Both the position numbers and the translations under genes were made by a program. From QQUJ01 sp050287605 (GTDB taxonomy: Bacteria > Pseudomonadota > Gammaproteobacteria > QQUJ01), in NCBI GenBank assembly GCA_050287605.1, contig JBNKCG010000070.1, positions 1 through 64,000 on the forward strand: a DNA stretch of 64,000 bases, read 5' to 3'. The notes beneath the pieces were generated by a model. It worked only from the letters and a program-made list of their open reading frames with translations. It was not told the origin of the DNA and searched no databases. Shown piece after piece: positions 18,010 through 27,426 of this stretch. Position 1 is the first letter of the stretch. Each line of letters begins with the position of its first letter.

Positions 18010-18299
18010 GCGCCTTCCACGCCCACCATCACCATGTCGCTCACCGGCAGCCGGATCTGGCGCACCTGCTGGTACTCCGGGCTATGGTAAAAAGCCTCGC
18101 ACGCCGCCTTATCGGGAAAGCGCACCACCACCAATCGACGCGGCTGAAAGTAGTCGCCCTCCAGCACCTGGAACTCGCCACCGCGTACCAAATACTCGCC
18201 GCCGCAGCGCTCCGCAATCGGCTTCGCGCCTTGCATGTACTTTTGGTATTCGTCGGGATCATCGATACGCACATCGACGATGAGGTAATAAGCGGACAT
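18006..18299 (-). CDS. DUF1330 family protein (dimeric ferredoxin-like fold)
   Basis: 97 residues from the chosen Met (MSAYYLIVDVRIDD). DUF1330 proteins are small homodimeric alpha/beta barrels related to antibiotic-monooxygenase folds; function unknown. Motifs DPDEYQKYM, GGEYLVRGG and VVVRFPDKAACEAFYHSPEYQ match the family. The upstream in-frame residues are not conserved-looking and were left out. The 3' end overlaps tpm by 4 nt in opposite orientation. Confidence 0.9.
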   Translation of the reverse strand: MSAYYLIVDVRIDDPDEYQKYMQGAKPIAERCGGEYLVRGGEFQVLEGDYFQPRRLVVVRFPDKAACEAFYHSPEYQQVRQIRLPVSDMVMVGVEGA

Positions 18300-18381
18300 G
18301 GCGAACCCTTTCTTGTGCAATTGAACCGTGGAAGCCGGCCGCCACAGTGTAGAGGACGGCGTATTTCTCTGTCGCACCAAT

Positions 18382-18411
18382 GTAAACGGGGCGCCGCAGC
18401 GCCCCGTTTAC
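18382..18411 (-). terminator. Perfect 13-bp hairpin downstream of fba
   Basis: GTAAACGGGGCGC (18382-18394) and GCGCCCCGTTTAC (18399-18411) pair perfectly around the loop CGCA. It lies 18 nt beyond the fba stop codon and very likely ends the tkt-gap-pgk-pyk-fba transcript, protecting its 3' end. No U-run follows on the minus strand. Confidence 0.7.
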
Positions 18412-18429
18412 CCAGAAGATCCCGGGTGT

Positions 18430-19494
18430 TTACTTCACCTGCGGATCTAGCTCACCGGACTGATAGCGCCCGGTCATCTGCTCCAGGCCGAGGGCGGTGA
18501 TCTTGGAGGCATTGCCCGCCGTACCGAAGGCCTCGTAGCGCGCCTTGCAGATCGCCTTCATGCCCTTGGTGGCGGCGGCCAGGAATTTGCGCGGATCGAA
18601 CTCCTTGGTGTTCTCGGCCAGGAACTTGCGGATCGCGCCGGTGGAAGCCATGCGCAGGTCGGTGTCGATGTTGACCTTGCGCACGCCGTGTTTGATGCCT
18701 TCGACGATCTCCTCAACCGGCACGCCGTAGGTCTGGCCCATGTCACCGCCGTAGTCGTTGATCATCTTCAACCAGTCCTGCGGCACCGAGGAGGAGCCGT
18801 GCATCACCAGGTGGGTGTTGGGGATGCGGGCGTGGATCTCCTTGACGCGCTGGATGGCGAGGATGTCGCCGGTGGGCGGGCGGGTGAACTTGTAAGCGCC
18901 GTGACTGGTGCCGATGGCGATGGCCAGGGCGTCGACGGCGGTCTTCTTGACGAAGTCGGCGGCCTCTTCGGGATCGGTGAGCAGCTGCGAGTGATCCAGC
19001 GTGCCCTCGGCGCCGATACCGTCCTCTTCGCCCGCCTGACCGGTCTCCAGCGACCCCAGGCAGCCCAGTTCGCCCTCCACCGACACGCCGCAGGCATGCG
19101 CCATCTCCACCACGCGGCGGGTGACGTCGACGTTGTAGTCGTAGCTGGCGGGGGTCTTGCCGTCCTCGCCCAGCGAGCCGTCCATCATCACCGAGGAGAA
19201 GCCGAGCTGGATGGAGCGCTGGCACACCGCCGGCGAGGTGCCGTGATCCTGGTGCATGCAGACCGGAATGTGCGGCCACTCCTCGATGGCGGCCAAAATC
19301 AGGTGGCGTAGGAACGGCGCGCCGGCGTATTTGCGCGCGCCCGCCGAGGCCTGCACGATCACCGGGCTGTCGGTCTCGTCGGCCGCCTCCATGATGGCGC
19401 GCATCTGTTCGAGATTGTTGACGTTGAACGCCGGAACGCCGTAGCCGTGTTCGGCGGCGTGATCCAGCAGTTGTCGCATGCTGATTAGTGCCAT
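18430..19494 (-). CDS. fba: Fructose-bisphosphate aldolase, class II (Calvin cycle type)
   Basis: 354 residues. Zinc-dependent aldolase that interconverts FBP and triose phosphates, and in autotrophs also forms sedoheptulose bisphosphate. The metal/active-site block HQDHGT (H81, D83, H84) and GASCTTN-unrelated DGS motif MMDGSL are visible, with GTSHGAYK and HGSSSVP later in the chain. It is the CbbA-like form with a long C-terminal part (IRKFLAEN, FDPRKFL). An AAGGAG site precedes the ATG. Last gene of the cluster. Confidence 0.95.
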   Translation of the reverse strand: MALISMRQLLDHAAEHGYGVPAFNVNNLEQMRAIMEAADETDSPVIVQASAGARKYAGAPFLRHLILAAIEEWPHIPVCMHQDHGTSPAVCQRSIQLGFSSVMMDGSLGEDGKTPASYDYNVDVTRRVVEMAHACGVSVEGELGCLGSLETGQAGEEDGIGAEGTLDHSQLLTDPEEAADFVKKTAVDALAIAIGTSHGAYKFTRPPTGDILAIQRVKEIHARIPNTHLVMHGSSSVPQDWLKMINDYGGDMGQTYGVPVEEIVEGIKHGVRKVNIDTDLRMASTGAIRKFLAENTKEFDPRKFLAAATKGMKAICKARYEAFGTAGNASKITALGLEQMTGRYQSGELDPQVK

Positions 19495-19551
19495 GAATCT
19501 GCTCCTTATGAAGTTTTCGGCCTGTTCCGAAGCGGTGGTAGGTTAAGGGGT

Positions 19552-20997
19552 TCAGTCGTCGTCGCTGGAGACCAGGTCTCCGACGCGCACGATCTTGAGG
19601 GCGTTGGTACCGCCGTGCAGTCCCATCAGGTCGCCCTTGGTGATGATCACCAGGTCGCCGTCCTCCACGGCGCCGCGTTTCTTCAACTCCTCAATGGCGA
19701 GGCGGTTGGCCGCAGCGTGTTCGGACGGCACGGCGCACGGCACCGGGTAAACGCCGCGATAGAGGGTGACGCGACGTCGGGTGCCCTCGTGCGGGGTCAT
19801 CGCGTAAACCGGAATGCCGGAACTGACGCGCGACATCCACAGCGGCGTATCGCCCGACTCGGTCATCGCCGCGATGGCGCGCACCGGCAGGTGGTTGGCC
19901 GCGTACATGGCGGCCATGGCGATCGCCTCGTCGACGCGGTGGAACGGCTCGTCGGTGCGATAGCTGGCGGTGGTCACCTCGCGCTGGCGTTCGGCGCTGC
20001 GGCAGATGCGGTCCATAGCCGCCACCGCTTTGACCGGATTGTGGCCGGTGGCGGTTTCGGCAGAGAGCATCACCGCGTCGGTGCCGTCCATCACCGCGTT
20101 GGCGACGTCGGAAACCTCGGCGCGCGTTGGGATGGGACTCTCGACCATGGACTGCAGCATCTGGGTGGCGGTGATCACCACGCGGTCGCGCAGGCGCGCC
20201 ATGCGGATCAGGCGCTTCTGCACTCCGGGCACCTCGGCGTCGCCCAGTTCCACGCCCAGGTCGCCGCGCGCCACCATGATGGCGTCGGAGGCGTTGATGA
20301 TCGCCTCGGCGTTGTGCACCGCTTCGGTACGCTCGATCTTGGCGACGATGCGCGCCTCACCGCCAGCCTGCATCAGCAGCGCGCGCGCCATCTCCACATC
20401 GGAGGCATCGCGCGGGAACGACAGCGCCAGGTAGTCGGCAGCCAGTTCGGCAGCCAGGCGAATGTCCTCGTGGTCCTTGTCGGTCAGCGCCGTGGCCGAC
20501 AACCCGCCACCGTGGCGGTTGATGCCCTTGTTGTTGGAGAGCGTTCCGCCTACCGCCACGCGGGTTTCGATGCGAGTTTCGTTCACGTCGACCACGGTCA
20601 ACATGATGGCGCCGTCGTCGAGCAGCAGCGTATCGCCGGGCACCACGTCCGCGGGTAGATCCTTGTACGCCACCCCCACTTGGCTGACGTCTCCGGCATC
20701 GGGCTCCAGGGTGATGTCGAGGGCAAAGTGCGCGCCCTCCACCAGATCCACCGCACCTTGGGCGAAGCGTTCGATGCGAATCTTGGGCCCTTGCAGGTCC
20801 ATCAACACGCCGATGGCGTGCCCGGCCGCCGTTGCGCGTTCGCGCACCATCGCCACCCGTCGGCGATGATCGTCCGGTGTGCCGTGGGAGAAGTTGATGC
20901 GCGCGACGTCCAGCCCCGCAGCGATCATCGCATCTAGCACCTCGGGATCGTCGGTGGCGGGGCCGAGGGTCGCTACGATTTTGGTGCGTCGGAGCAT
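19552..20997 (-). CDS. pyk: Pyruvate kinase
   Basis: 481 residues. It converts PEP and ADP to pyruvate and ATP. Motifs: RRTKIVATLGPA at the N-terminus, INFSHG, MDLQGPKIR, the catalytic segment KIERTEAV, MVARGDLGVE, and the substrate loop TATQMLQSM. C-terminal allosteric domain is present. It lies between pgk and fba. No clear Shine-Dalgarno precedes the ATG, so it may depend on coupling to pgk (44 nt upstream). Confidence 0.96.
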   Translation of the reverse strand: MLRRTKIVATLGPATDDPEVLDAMIAAGLDVARINFSHGTPDDHRRRVAMVRERATAAGHAIGVLMDLQGPKIRIERFAQGAVDLVEGAHFALDITLEPDAGDVSQVGVAYKDLPADVVPGDTLLLDDGAIMLTVVDVNETRIETRVAVGGTLSNNKGINRHGGGLSATALTDKDHEDIRLAAELAADYLALSFPRDASDVEMARALLMQAGGEARIVAKIERTEAVHNAEAIINASDAIMVARGDLGVELGDAEVPGVQKRLIRMARLRDRVVITATQMLQSMVESPIPTRAEVSDVANAVMDGTDAVMLSAETATGHNPVKAVAAMDRICRSAERQREVTTASYRTDEPFHRVDEAIAMAAMYAANHLPVRAIAAMTESGDTPLWMSRVSSGIPVYAMTPHEGTRRRVTLYRGVYPVPCAVPSEHAAANRLAIEELKKRGAVEDGDLVIITKGDLMGLHGGTNALKIVRVGDLVSSDDD

Positions 20998-21041
20998 GAG
21001 TCAGCGCGAATGTCGTGGCGGTGTCAGTCTGACGAAGGGCA

Positions 21042-22226
21042 TCAGTCCTTCGCGGCGCGCTCTTCCAGCATCGCCACCGCCGGGAGCTTCTTGCCCTCCA
21101 AAAACTCCAGGAAGGCGCCGCCGCCGGTGGAGATATAGGAAACCTGATCCGCGATGCCGTATTTGTCCACGGCCGCCAGGGTGTCGCCACCACCGGCGAT
21201 GGAGAACGCGCTGCTCTCGGCGATGGCCTTGGCGATGACCTCGGTGCCGGCGCCGAACTGGTCGAACTCGAACACGCCCACCGGGCCGTTCCAGACGATG
21301 GTGCCGGCCTGCTTGAGCATGGCCGCCAACTGCTGCGCGGTCTGCGGACCGATGTCGAAAATCATGTCGTCGTCGGCCACCTTGTCCACCGGCTTCAGTT
21401 CGGCGGCCGCGGTCTCGGAGAACTCCTTGCCGCACACCACGTCCACCGGCACCGGGATATCGCCGCCGCGGGCTTGCGCGGCCTGGGTGAGGCGCTTGGC
21501 CTCGTCCACCAGATCGGCCTCGTAAAGCGACTTGCCCACCGCGTGGCCGGCCGCCGCGATGAAGGTGTTGGCGATACCGCCGCCGACGATGAGCTGGTCC
21601 ACCACGCCGGAGAGCGACTCCAGCACCGTCAGCTTGGTCGACACCTTGGAGCCACCGACGATGGCCACCAGGGGGCGCGCCGGATTGTCCAACGCCTTGC
21701 CCAACGCCTCCAGCTCCCCCGCCAGCAGCGGGCCGGCACAGGCAACCGGGGCGAACTGCCCGGCGCCGTGGGTGGAGGCCTGGGCGCGGTGCGCAGTACC
21801 GAAGGCATCCATCACGTAGACGTCGCACAGCGCCGCGTACTGCTTGGCCAGCGCTTCGACGTTTTTCTTCTCGCCCACGTTGAAGCGGCAGTTCTCCAGC
21901 AGTACCACTTCGCCGTCGGCCAGCTGCGGTGCCTGTTCCAGGTAATCCTTGATCAGCCGCACCGGCTTGCCCAGCGCGTTGCCCAGATAATCCGCCACCG
22001 GCTGCATGGTGAACTCGTCGCTGTACTCGCCTTCGGTGGGACGCCCCAGGTGCGACATGAGCATCACCCGGGCACCGGCCTCCATGGCGTGGCGGATGGT
22101 GGGCAGCGCGGCGCGGATGCGCGCATCGCTGGTCACCTGACCGTTCTTCACGGGGACGTTGAGATCCTCGCGGATCAGCACGCGCTTCCCTGCCAGATCC
22201 AGGTCGGTCATCTTGATCACAGACAT
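21042..22226 (-). CDS. pgk: Phosphoglycerate kinase
   Basis: 394 residues from MSVIKMTDLDL, the same start as enterobacterial Pgk; a longer frame up to 22298 was rejected. Motifs REDLNVPV, SHLGRPTEG and the nucleotide-binding GGGDTLAAV near the C-terminus are intact. In an autotroph it runs in the 1,3-bisphosphoglycerate-forming direction. It is preceded by a hairpin (22290-22317) that separates it from gap. Confidence 0.96.
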   Translation of the reverse strand: MSVIKMTDLDLAGKRVLIREDLNVPVKNGQVTSDARIRAALPTIRHAMEAGARVMLMSHLGRPTEGEYSDEFTMQPVADYLGNALGKPVRLIKDYLEQAPQLADGEVVLLENCRFNVGEKKNVEALAKQYAALCDVYVMDAFGTAHRAQASTHGAGQFAPVACAGPLLAGELEALGKALDNPARPLVAIVGGSKVSTKLTVLESLSGVVDQLIVGGGIANTFIAAAGHAVGKSLYEADLVDEAKRLTQAAQARGGDIPVPVDVVCGKEFSETAAAELKPVDKVADDDMIFDIGPQTAQQLAAMLKQAGTIVWNGPVGVFEFDQFGAGTEVIAKAIAESSAFSIAGGGDTLAAVDKYGIADQVSYISTGGGAFLEFLEGKKLPAVAMLEERAAKD

Positions 22227-22289
22227 GAGGCAAACTCTCTTCACTGAGTTGAGGACAGCGCGCCTACCGCCCCGCGCACTTTGGAAATG

Positions 22290-22317
22290 CCGCCCCACTG
22301 CGAACGCGGTGGGGCGG
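22290..22317 (-). other. Intercistronic hairpin between gap and pgk
   Basis: CCGCCCCAC (22290-22298) and GTGGGGCGG (22309-22317) form a perfect 9-bp stem with a 10-nt loop 18 nt after the gap stop. There is no U-tract, so within an operon it is more likely an RNA-stability or processing element that lets gap accumulate over pgk than a full terminator. Confidence 0.5.
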
Positions 22318-22335
22318 AGTGGTGCAGGTAATGCC

Positions 22336-23334
22336 TTACTTCGCGATGTACTGCAGGAAGCGCAGCATGTTGCAGGTGTAGCCGTACTCGTTGTCGTACC
22401 AGCTCACCACCTTGACGAAGGTCGGGTCGAGCGCGATACCGGCACCGGCGTCGAAGATCGACGGACGGTTGTCGCCGCGGAAATCGGTAGCCACTACCTT
22501 GTCCTCGGTGTAGCCCAGGATGCCCTTGAGTTCACCCTCCGACGCCTGCTTCATGGCGGCGCAGATCTGCTCGTAGGAGGCCTCCTTGTTGAGCTCCACC
22601 GTGAGATCCACCACCGACACGTCCGAGGTGGGCACGCGGAAGGCCGCACCGGTCAGCTTGCCGTTGAGCTCGGGCAACACCTTGCCCACCGCCTTGGCGG
22701 CGCCGGTGGACGAGGGAATGATGTTTTCCAGGATGCCGCGCCCACCGCGCCAATCCTTCTGCGAGGGACCGTCCACGGTCTTCTGGGTGGCGGTGGCGGC
22801 GTGCACGGTGGTCATCAGGCCACGCTTGACGCCGAAGTTGTCGTTGAGCACCTTGGCCACCGGCGCCAGGCAGTTGGTGGTGCAGGAGGCGCCCGACACG
22901 ATGGTCTCACCCGCGTACTGGGTGTGGTTGACGCCGTAGACGAACATCGGGGTGGCATCCTTGGAGGGGGCCGACATGAGCACCTTGTTGGCGCCGGCGG
23001 CGAGATGCTTCTCCGCACCCTCCTGGGTCAGAAACAGCCCGGTGGATTCGACGACGATGTCGGCGCCCACCTCGTTCCACTTCAGCGCAGCGGGGTCCCG
23101 CTCGGCGGTGAGGCGAATCTTGCGGCCGTCCACGACAAGGGTGTTGCCGTCCACGCCGATCTCCCCGGGGAAGCGGCCGTGTACCGAATCGTACTGCAGC
23201 ATGTAGGCGAGGTAGTTCGGCTCAAGCAGGTCGTTGATGCCGACGATCTCGACATCTTTGAACTCCTTCGCGACCGCGCGGAACACCATGCGGCCGATAC
23301 GACCGAACCCATTGATACCGACTTTGATTGCCAT
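22336..23334 (-). CDS. gap: Glyceraldehyde-3-phosphate dehydrogenase, type I
   Basis: 332 residues. NAD-binding GFGRIGR at 10-15 region, D35 at the end of beta-2 (GIND) predicting NAD rather than NADP preference, catalytic C151 in SGASCTTNCLAP and base H178. Length normal. AGGAG precedes the ATG. In the cluster it catalyses the reductive Calvin step or glycolysis. Confidence 0.96.
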   Translation of the reverse strand: MAIKVGINGFGRIGRMVFRAVAKEFKDVEIVGINDLLEPNYLAYMLQYDSVHGRFPGEIGVDGNTLVVDGRKIRLTAERDPAALKWNEVGADIVVESTGLFLTQEGAEKHLAAGANKVLMSAPSKDATPMFVYGVNHTQYAGETIVSGASCTTNCLAPVAKVLNDNFGVKRGLMTTVHAATATQKTVDGPSQKDWRGGRGILENIIPSSTGAAKAVGKVLPELNGKLTGAAFRVPTSDVSVVDLTVELNKEASYEQICAAMKQASEGELKGILGYTEDKVVATDFRGDNRPSIFDAGAGIALDPTFVKVVSWYDNEYGYTCNMLRFLQYIAK

Positions 23335-23440
23335 TGCTTAATCTCCTGAACGTGTATTTGTGAACCCGATCCGCTGATGGGTGCGCGACGTGCGAGCGTA
23401 CACTCAAGTTAGCCCGCTGCGCACGGCTGGGGCCGAGATT

Positions 23441-25435
23441 TTACAGAATTTCTTCCACAATCTCGGCAACGTTCCCCGGCGTAAAGCCAAAATATTCGAA
23501 AAGCTGGCCGGCGGGGGCCGATTCACCGAAGCGATCCAGGCCGACGACGCGGCCGTCAGCGCCCACGTACTTGTACCAACCGCCCGTGACACCCGCCTCC
23601 ACCGCGACGCGCCGCACCCCGGCGGGCAGTACCGATTCGCGGTAGGCACCATCCTGGGCGTCGAACACCTCGGTCGACGGCATGGAAACCACCCGCACCC
23701 GCCGCCCCTTGGCGGCCAGCACGTTGCGTGCCTCCATCGCCAGCGCCACCTCGGAGCCGGTGGCGATGATCACCGCCTCGGGGGCACCGCCTTCGGCGTC
23801 GGCCAGCACGTAGCCGCCGCGGGCGATGGCAGCGAGCTGCTCGGCGGTGCGCGGCTGGTGCGGCAGATTCTGACGCGAAAAGATCAGGCTGCTGGGTCCC
23901 TCGCTACGCTCCACCGCACAGCGCCACGCCACGGCCGATTCCACCGCGTCGCAAGGGCGCCAAACCTGCATGTTGGGGATCAGGCGCAGGGTGGCGGTCT
24001 GTTCCACAGGCTGGTGGGTGGGGCCATCCTCGCCCAGCCCGACGGAATCGTGGGTGAAGACGAACAGCGAACGCACCTTCATCAACGCCGCCATGCGCAG
24101 CGCATTGCGCGCGTATTCGGAGAACATGAGGAAGGTCGCGCCGTAGGGGATCAACCCGCCGTGCAGGGCGATGCCGTTCATGATCGCCGACATACCGAAC
24201 TCGCGCACGCCGTAGTAGATGTAATTGCCGTCGGAGACGGTGCTGCTGATGCCTTTGGAACCGGACCACAGGGTGAGGTTGGAACCGGCCAGGTCGGCGG
24301 AACCGCCGATCAGCTCGGGCAGCACCGGCGCATAGGCCTCGATGGCGTTCTGCGAGGCCTTGCGCGAGGCGATGGTGGGACCGTCGGCGTTGACTTTGGC
24401 GATGTAGGCGGCGGACTTCTCGGCCCAGTCGGCGGGCAGCTCACCCTTGAGACGCCGCTCCAGCTCGGCGGCCAGGTCGGGAAACGCCTGGCGGTAGGCG
24501 GCGAACTTGTCGTTCCACGCCTGCTCGGAGGCCGCACCTTTGTCGCCGGCATTCCAACCGGCATAGATCTCGTCGGGGATCTCGAACGGGGCGGCAGTCC
24601 AACCCAGGTTCTCGCGGGTGGCCTTGATCTCGTCGTCACCCAGCGGCGCGCCGTGGCAGTCGTGGCTGCCGCACAGGTTGGGCGCACCGTAGCCGATCAC
24701 CGTCTTGCAGCAGATCAGCGTCGGTTTGTCGTTTACCGAACGCGCCTCCTGAATCGCCTTTTTCACCGCATCGGCGTCGTGGCCGTCCACGCCGCGCACC
24801 ACGTGCCAGCCGTAAGCCTCGAAACGCTTGGGGGTGTCGTCGGCGAACCAGCCTTGGACGTGCCCGTCGATGGAGATGCCGTTGTCGTCGTAGAACACCA
24901 CCAGCTTGCCCAGCCCCAGGGTACCTGCCAGCGAGCACGCCTCGTGGGAGATGCCCTCCATCAGGCAGCCGTCGCCGGCGAAGACGTAGGTGTAGTGGTC
25001 GACCACGTGGTGACCGGGACGGTTGAACTGGCCCGCCAGCACCTTCTCGGCGATGGCCATGCCGACGGCGTTGGTGATGCCCTGGCCCAGCGGCCCGGTG
25101 GTGGTCTCGACGCCCGGCGTGTAGCCGTACTCGGGGTGTCCCGGGGTCTTGGAGTGGAGCTGACGGAAGTTCTTGAGATCCTCGATGCCCAGCTCGTAGC
25201 CGCTGAGGTGCAACAGCGAATAGATCAGCATCGAACCGTGGCCGTTGGAGAGCACGAAACGGTCGCGGTCGGCCCACTTGGGGTTGGCCGGGTTGTGCTT
25301 GAGAAAGTCGTTCCACAGCACTTCGGCGATATCGGCCATACCCATGGGCGCGCCCGGGTGGCCCGATTTGGCCTTCTGGACGGCATCCATGCTGAGGGCG
25401 CGGATGGCATTGGCGAGGTCACGGCGGGAGGGCAT
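23441..25435 (-). CDS. tkt: Transketolase
   Basis: 664 residues. Thiamine-diphosphate enzyme moving two-carbon units; essential to ribulose bisphosphate regeneration. H26, H66, the TPP motif GDGCLMEG (154-161), and the pyrimidine-domain segment FTHDSVGLGEDGPTHQPVEQ are present. First gene of the tkt-gap-pgk-pyk-fba cluster; AGGAG site before ATG. The upstream region carries the candidate CbbR dyad and a promoter-like pair. Confidence 0.97.
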   Translation of the reverse strand: MPSRRDLANAIRALSMDAVQKAKSGHPGAPMGMADIAEVLWNDFLKHNPANPKWADRDRFVLSNGHGSMLIYSLLHLSGYELGIEDLKNFRQLHSKTPGHPEYGYTPGVETTTGPLGQGITNAVGMAIAEKVLAGQFNRPGHHVVDHYTYVFAGDGCLMEGISHEACSLAGTLGLGKLVVFYDDNGISIDGHVQGWFADDTPKRFEAYGWHVVRGVDGHDADAVKKAIQEARSVNDKPTLICCKTVIGYGAPNLCGSHDCHGAPLGDDEIKATRENLGWTAAPFEIPDEIYAGWNAGDKGAASEQAWNDKFAAYRQAFPDLAAELERRLKGELPADWAEKSAAYIAKVNADGPTIASRKASQNAIEAYAPVLPELIGGSADLAGSNLTLWSGSKGISSTVSDGNYIYYGVREFGMSAIMNGIALHGGLIPYGATFLMFSEYARNALRMAALMKVRSLFVFTHDSVGLGEDGPTHQPVEQTATLRLIPNMQVWRPCDAVESAVAWRCAVERSEGPSSLIFSRQNLPHQPRTAEQLAAIARGGYVLADAEGGAPEAVIIATGSEVALAMEARNVLAAKGRRVRVVSMPSTEVFDAQDGAYRESVLPAGVRRVAVEAGVTGGWYKYVGADGRVVGLDRFGESAPAGQLFEYFGFTPGNVAEIVEEIL

Positions 25436-25544
25436 GGCGTCTCTCCTGAAATTCTTGGCTGGTTGACACTAAATAGGGAGGAACAGGCGCGCAGCAACCC
25501 GGCGCCTTACAGCAATCCCCTCCCCACGCTCAAAACGGGAGGCC

Positions 25545-25574
25545 ATTGTCGCCGATATCTCCGCAGACGGGCAA
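25545..25574 (-). promoter_or_regulatory. Possible tkt promoter
   Basis: Read on the minus strand, TTGCCC (25574-25569) is followed after 18 nt by GACAAT (25550-25545), a weak sigma-70-like pair. The predicted start near 25538 would place the dyad at 25577-25600 about 50 bp upstream, the usual spot for a LysR activator. Weak consensus; offered because of the spacing. Confidence 0.35.
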
Positions 25575-25576
25575 TA

Positions 25577-25600
25577 TTAGATAAGGGGTATCTTATCTAA
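25577..25600. promoter_or_regulatory. Candidate CbbR operator: TTAGATAA-N8-TTATCTAA
   Basis: Perfect 8-bp inverted arms (25577-25584 and 25593-25600), extended to 9 bp by a G/C pair (TTAGATAAG...CTTATCTAA), 142 bp upstream of tkt. The only other copy I found in the window is upstream of cbbR, with the same 8-bp spacing. Since on the minus strand there is no T-run, it is not a typical terminator for the upstream thioredoxin-fold gene, although TTTTTTA does follow on the plus strand. Confidence 0.55.
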
Positions 25601-25648
25601 AAGTTTTTTATCATAACTGTCTGTCTGGTTTATCGCCCAACCGGAACG

Positions 25649-26206
25649 TTACTCTCCGCGCCACTTGATCGAGCATCCCATACTGGCGATCTGCTCGCGC
25701 GGCCCGTTACCCGTGGCCGCCACGCTTTTCATCGCCTCGAACAGCTCGCGCGGGGCATCGGCCGGCGCCGCCTGGGTTTTGCTGGCGTCGAGGCGCCCGC
25801 GGTACTGCAGCTGCAGATCAGCGTTGTAGCCGAAGAAATCGGGGGTGCAGACGGCACCGTAGGCCTTGGCCACCGCCTGGGTCTCGTCCCATAGGTAAGG
25901 AAACGGGAATCCGGACGCCTCGGCCACACGCTTCATGTTGTCGAAAGAGTCCTCGGGGTAGTCCGTGGGATCGTTGGCCATGATGGCCACGCTGCGCACG
26001 CCGTATTCCAGCAGCTCGCGCGTGTCGCGCACCAGGCGCTCTTTGACCGCCTTGACGTAGGGACAATGGTTGCAGATGAACATCACCAGTGTGCCCTTCT
26101 CGCCACGGCACAGCTCCAGGGTCCACACCTTGCCATCCACGCCGGGCAGTTCGAACTCGATGGCCGGCGTGCCGAATTCGCAGATGGGGGTTTCCAACAG
26201 AATCAT
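25649..26206 (-). CDS. Thioredoxin-fold (AhpC/TSA-like) family protein
   Basis: 185 residues. A thioredoxin-like domain with the CXXC motif FICNHCPYVK (C45, C48), typical of a peroxiredoxin/ResA-like cytoplasmic family found widely in proteobacteria; no signal peptide. WDETQAVAKAYGAVCTPDFF with a cis-Pro loop fits. The start at MILLETP is supported by GAGG 8 nt upstream; the longer frame is Arg/Cys-rich filler. Function probably thiol redox or peroxide handling, not proven. It lies upstream of the tkt cluster on the same strand, and divergent from corA. Confidence 0.85.
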   Translation of the reverse strand: MILLETPICEFGTPAIEFELPGVDGKVWTLELCRGEKGTLVMFICNHCPYVKAVKERLVRDTRELLEYGVRSVAIMANDPTDYPEDSFDNMKRVAEASGFPFPYLWDETQAVAKAYGAVCTPDFFGYNADLQLQYRGRLDASKTQAAPADAPRELFEAMKSVAATGNGPREQIASMGCSIKWRGE

Positions 26207-26352
26207 GGGGGTTTCCTCGGTTTCGTTGCCAGAGTCCGTCCCAACACGCCGCGCACACCTGCTGGGGCAGGCCCTAAGCGTAGCAGGCACACGCGGGTAT
26301 CTGGCGGGCCGCGCATGCTAGGATTTGCTGAAACGATAAGTGGGAATGCGCA

Positions 26353-27426
26353 ATGGGCCTGTTCGACAAGAGCTACCATCCCCCCGGCACCTCTCCCGGC
26401 ACCCTGCGAGCGCACGAACACGAGGCCGGCGGTGAGGTGCACCTGCGCCTGACCCACTACACCGCGGACGCCATGCAGCTGCGCGATCAGGTCAGCGTCG
26501 ACGATTGCGCGCGCTACCGGGCGATGCCCGGCATCACCTGGCTCAACGTGAGCGGCACCCCCGACTTCGCCCTGCTGCGTGAGATCGGCGAGGCCTTCGG
26601 GCTTCACAATCTGGCGCTGGAGGATGTCCTCAACGTCGGTCAGCGCCCCAAGCTGGAGAGCTACGATGCGCACCTGTTCGCCGTCCTGCGCTACCCGCGA
26701 CCCAACCAGGAGGCGCTGCACAACGATCAGGTCAGCCTGTTTCTGGGCAAGGATTTCGTGGTCAGCATCTGCTCGGGCAGCGAACACCCGTTTCGCCCCG
26801 TCTACGACCGGCTGCGCAAGATAGGCAACCCGATTCGCAACCGCGGCGCGGACTACCTGCTCTACGCGCTGGTCGATACCGTGGTCGACCAGGCGTTTCC
26901 CGTGCTGGAAACCCTGGGAGAGGAGTTGGAGGCCATCGAGTCGGACCTCATCGAGCAACCCGAACGCGACACCCTGACGCGCATCCACCACTTGCGCCGC
27001 GAGCTGCTACTGCTGCGCCGCACGCTGTGGCCACAGCGCGAGGTGGTCAACGGTCTGCTGCGCAACGAATACCAGCAGATGGAAGAACGCACGCTGATCT
27101 ATCTGCGCGACTGCTACGACCACAGCATCCAGGTGCTGGAGATGGTGGAGAGCTACCGCGAAATGGTCACCGGCATGCTCGACGTCTACCTCTCCAACGT
27201 CAGCAACCGGCTCAACCAGACCATGCGCATACTCACCGTCATCGCCACCATTTTCATCCCACTCACCTTCATCACCGGCGTCTACGGCATGAACTTCGAC
27301 CGCGGCGCCGGGCCCTGGGCCATGCCCGAGCTGGAGTGGGCGTGGGGGTATCCCGTGGTGTGGGTAGTGATGGTGGTGGTCGCAGCCGCCATGCTGGTGG
27401 TCTTCAAACGCAAAGGTTGGTTCTGA
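26353..27426 (+). CDS. corA: CorA-family magnesium/cobalt transporter
   Basis: 357 residues. Long cytoplasmic N-terminal funnel domain, two C-terminal membrane helices, and the pore-mouth signature YGMNF just after the first helix. The C-terminal basic tail (KRKGWF) is the family norm. It transports Mg2+ (or Co2+/Ni2+) as a pentamer in the inner membrane. Its TGA overlaps the ATG of the next CorA-superfamily gene. Confidence 0.94.
   Translation: MGLFDKSYHPPGTSPGTLRAHEHEAGGEVHLRLTHYTADAMQLRDQVSVDDCARYRAMPGITWLNVSGTPDFALLREIGEAFGLHNLALEDVLNVGQRPKLESYDAHLFAVLRYPRPNQEALHNDQVSLFLGKDFVVSICSGSEHPFRPVYDRLRKIGNPIRNRGADYLLYALVDTVVDQAFPVLETLGEELEAIESDLIEQPERDTLTRIHHLRRELLLLRRTLWPQREVVNGLLRNEYQQMEERTLIYLRDCYDHSIQVLEMVESYREMVTGMLDVYLSNVSNRLNQTMRILTVIATIFIPLTFITGVYGMNFDRGAGPWAMPELEWAWGYPVVWVVMVVVAAAMLVVFKRKGWF

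Noticed and set aside
23381..25600. 739-codon open frame on the plus strand opposite tkt
   Set aside because: It is antisense to a clear transketolase; long open antisense frames are expected at this GC content and the product has no recognisable family.
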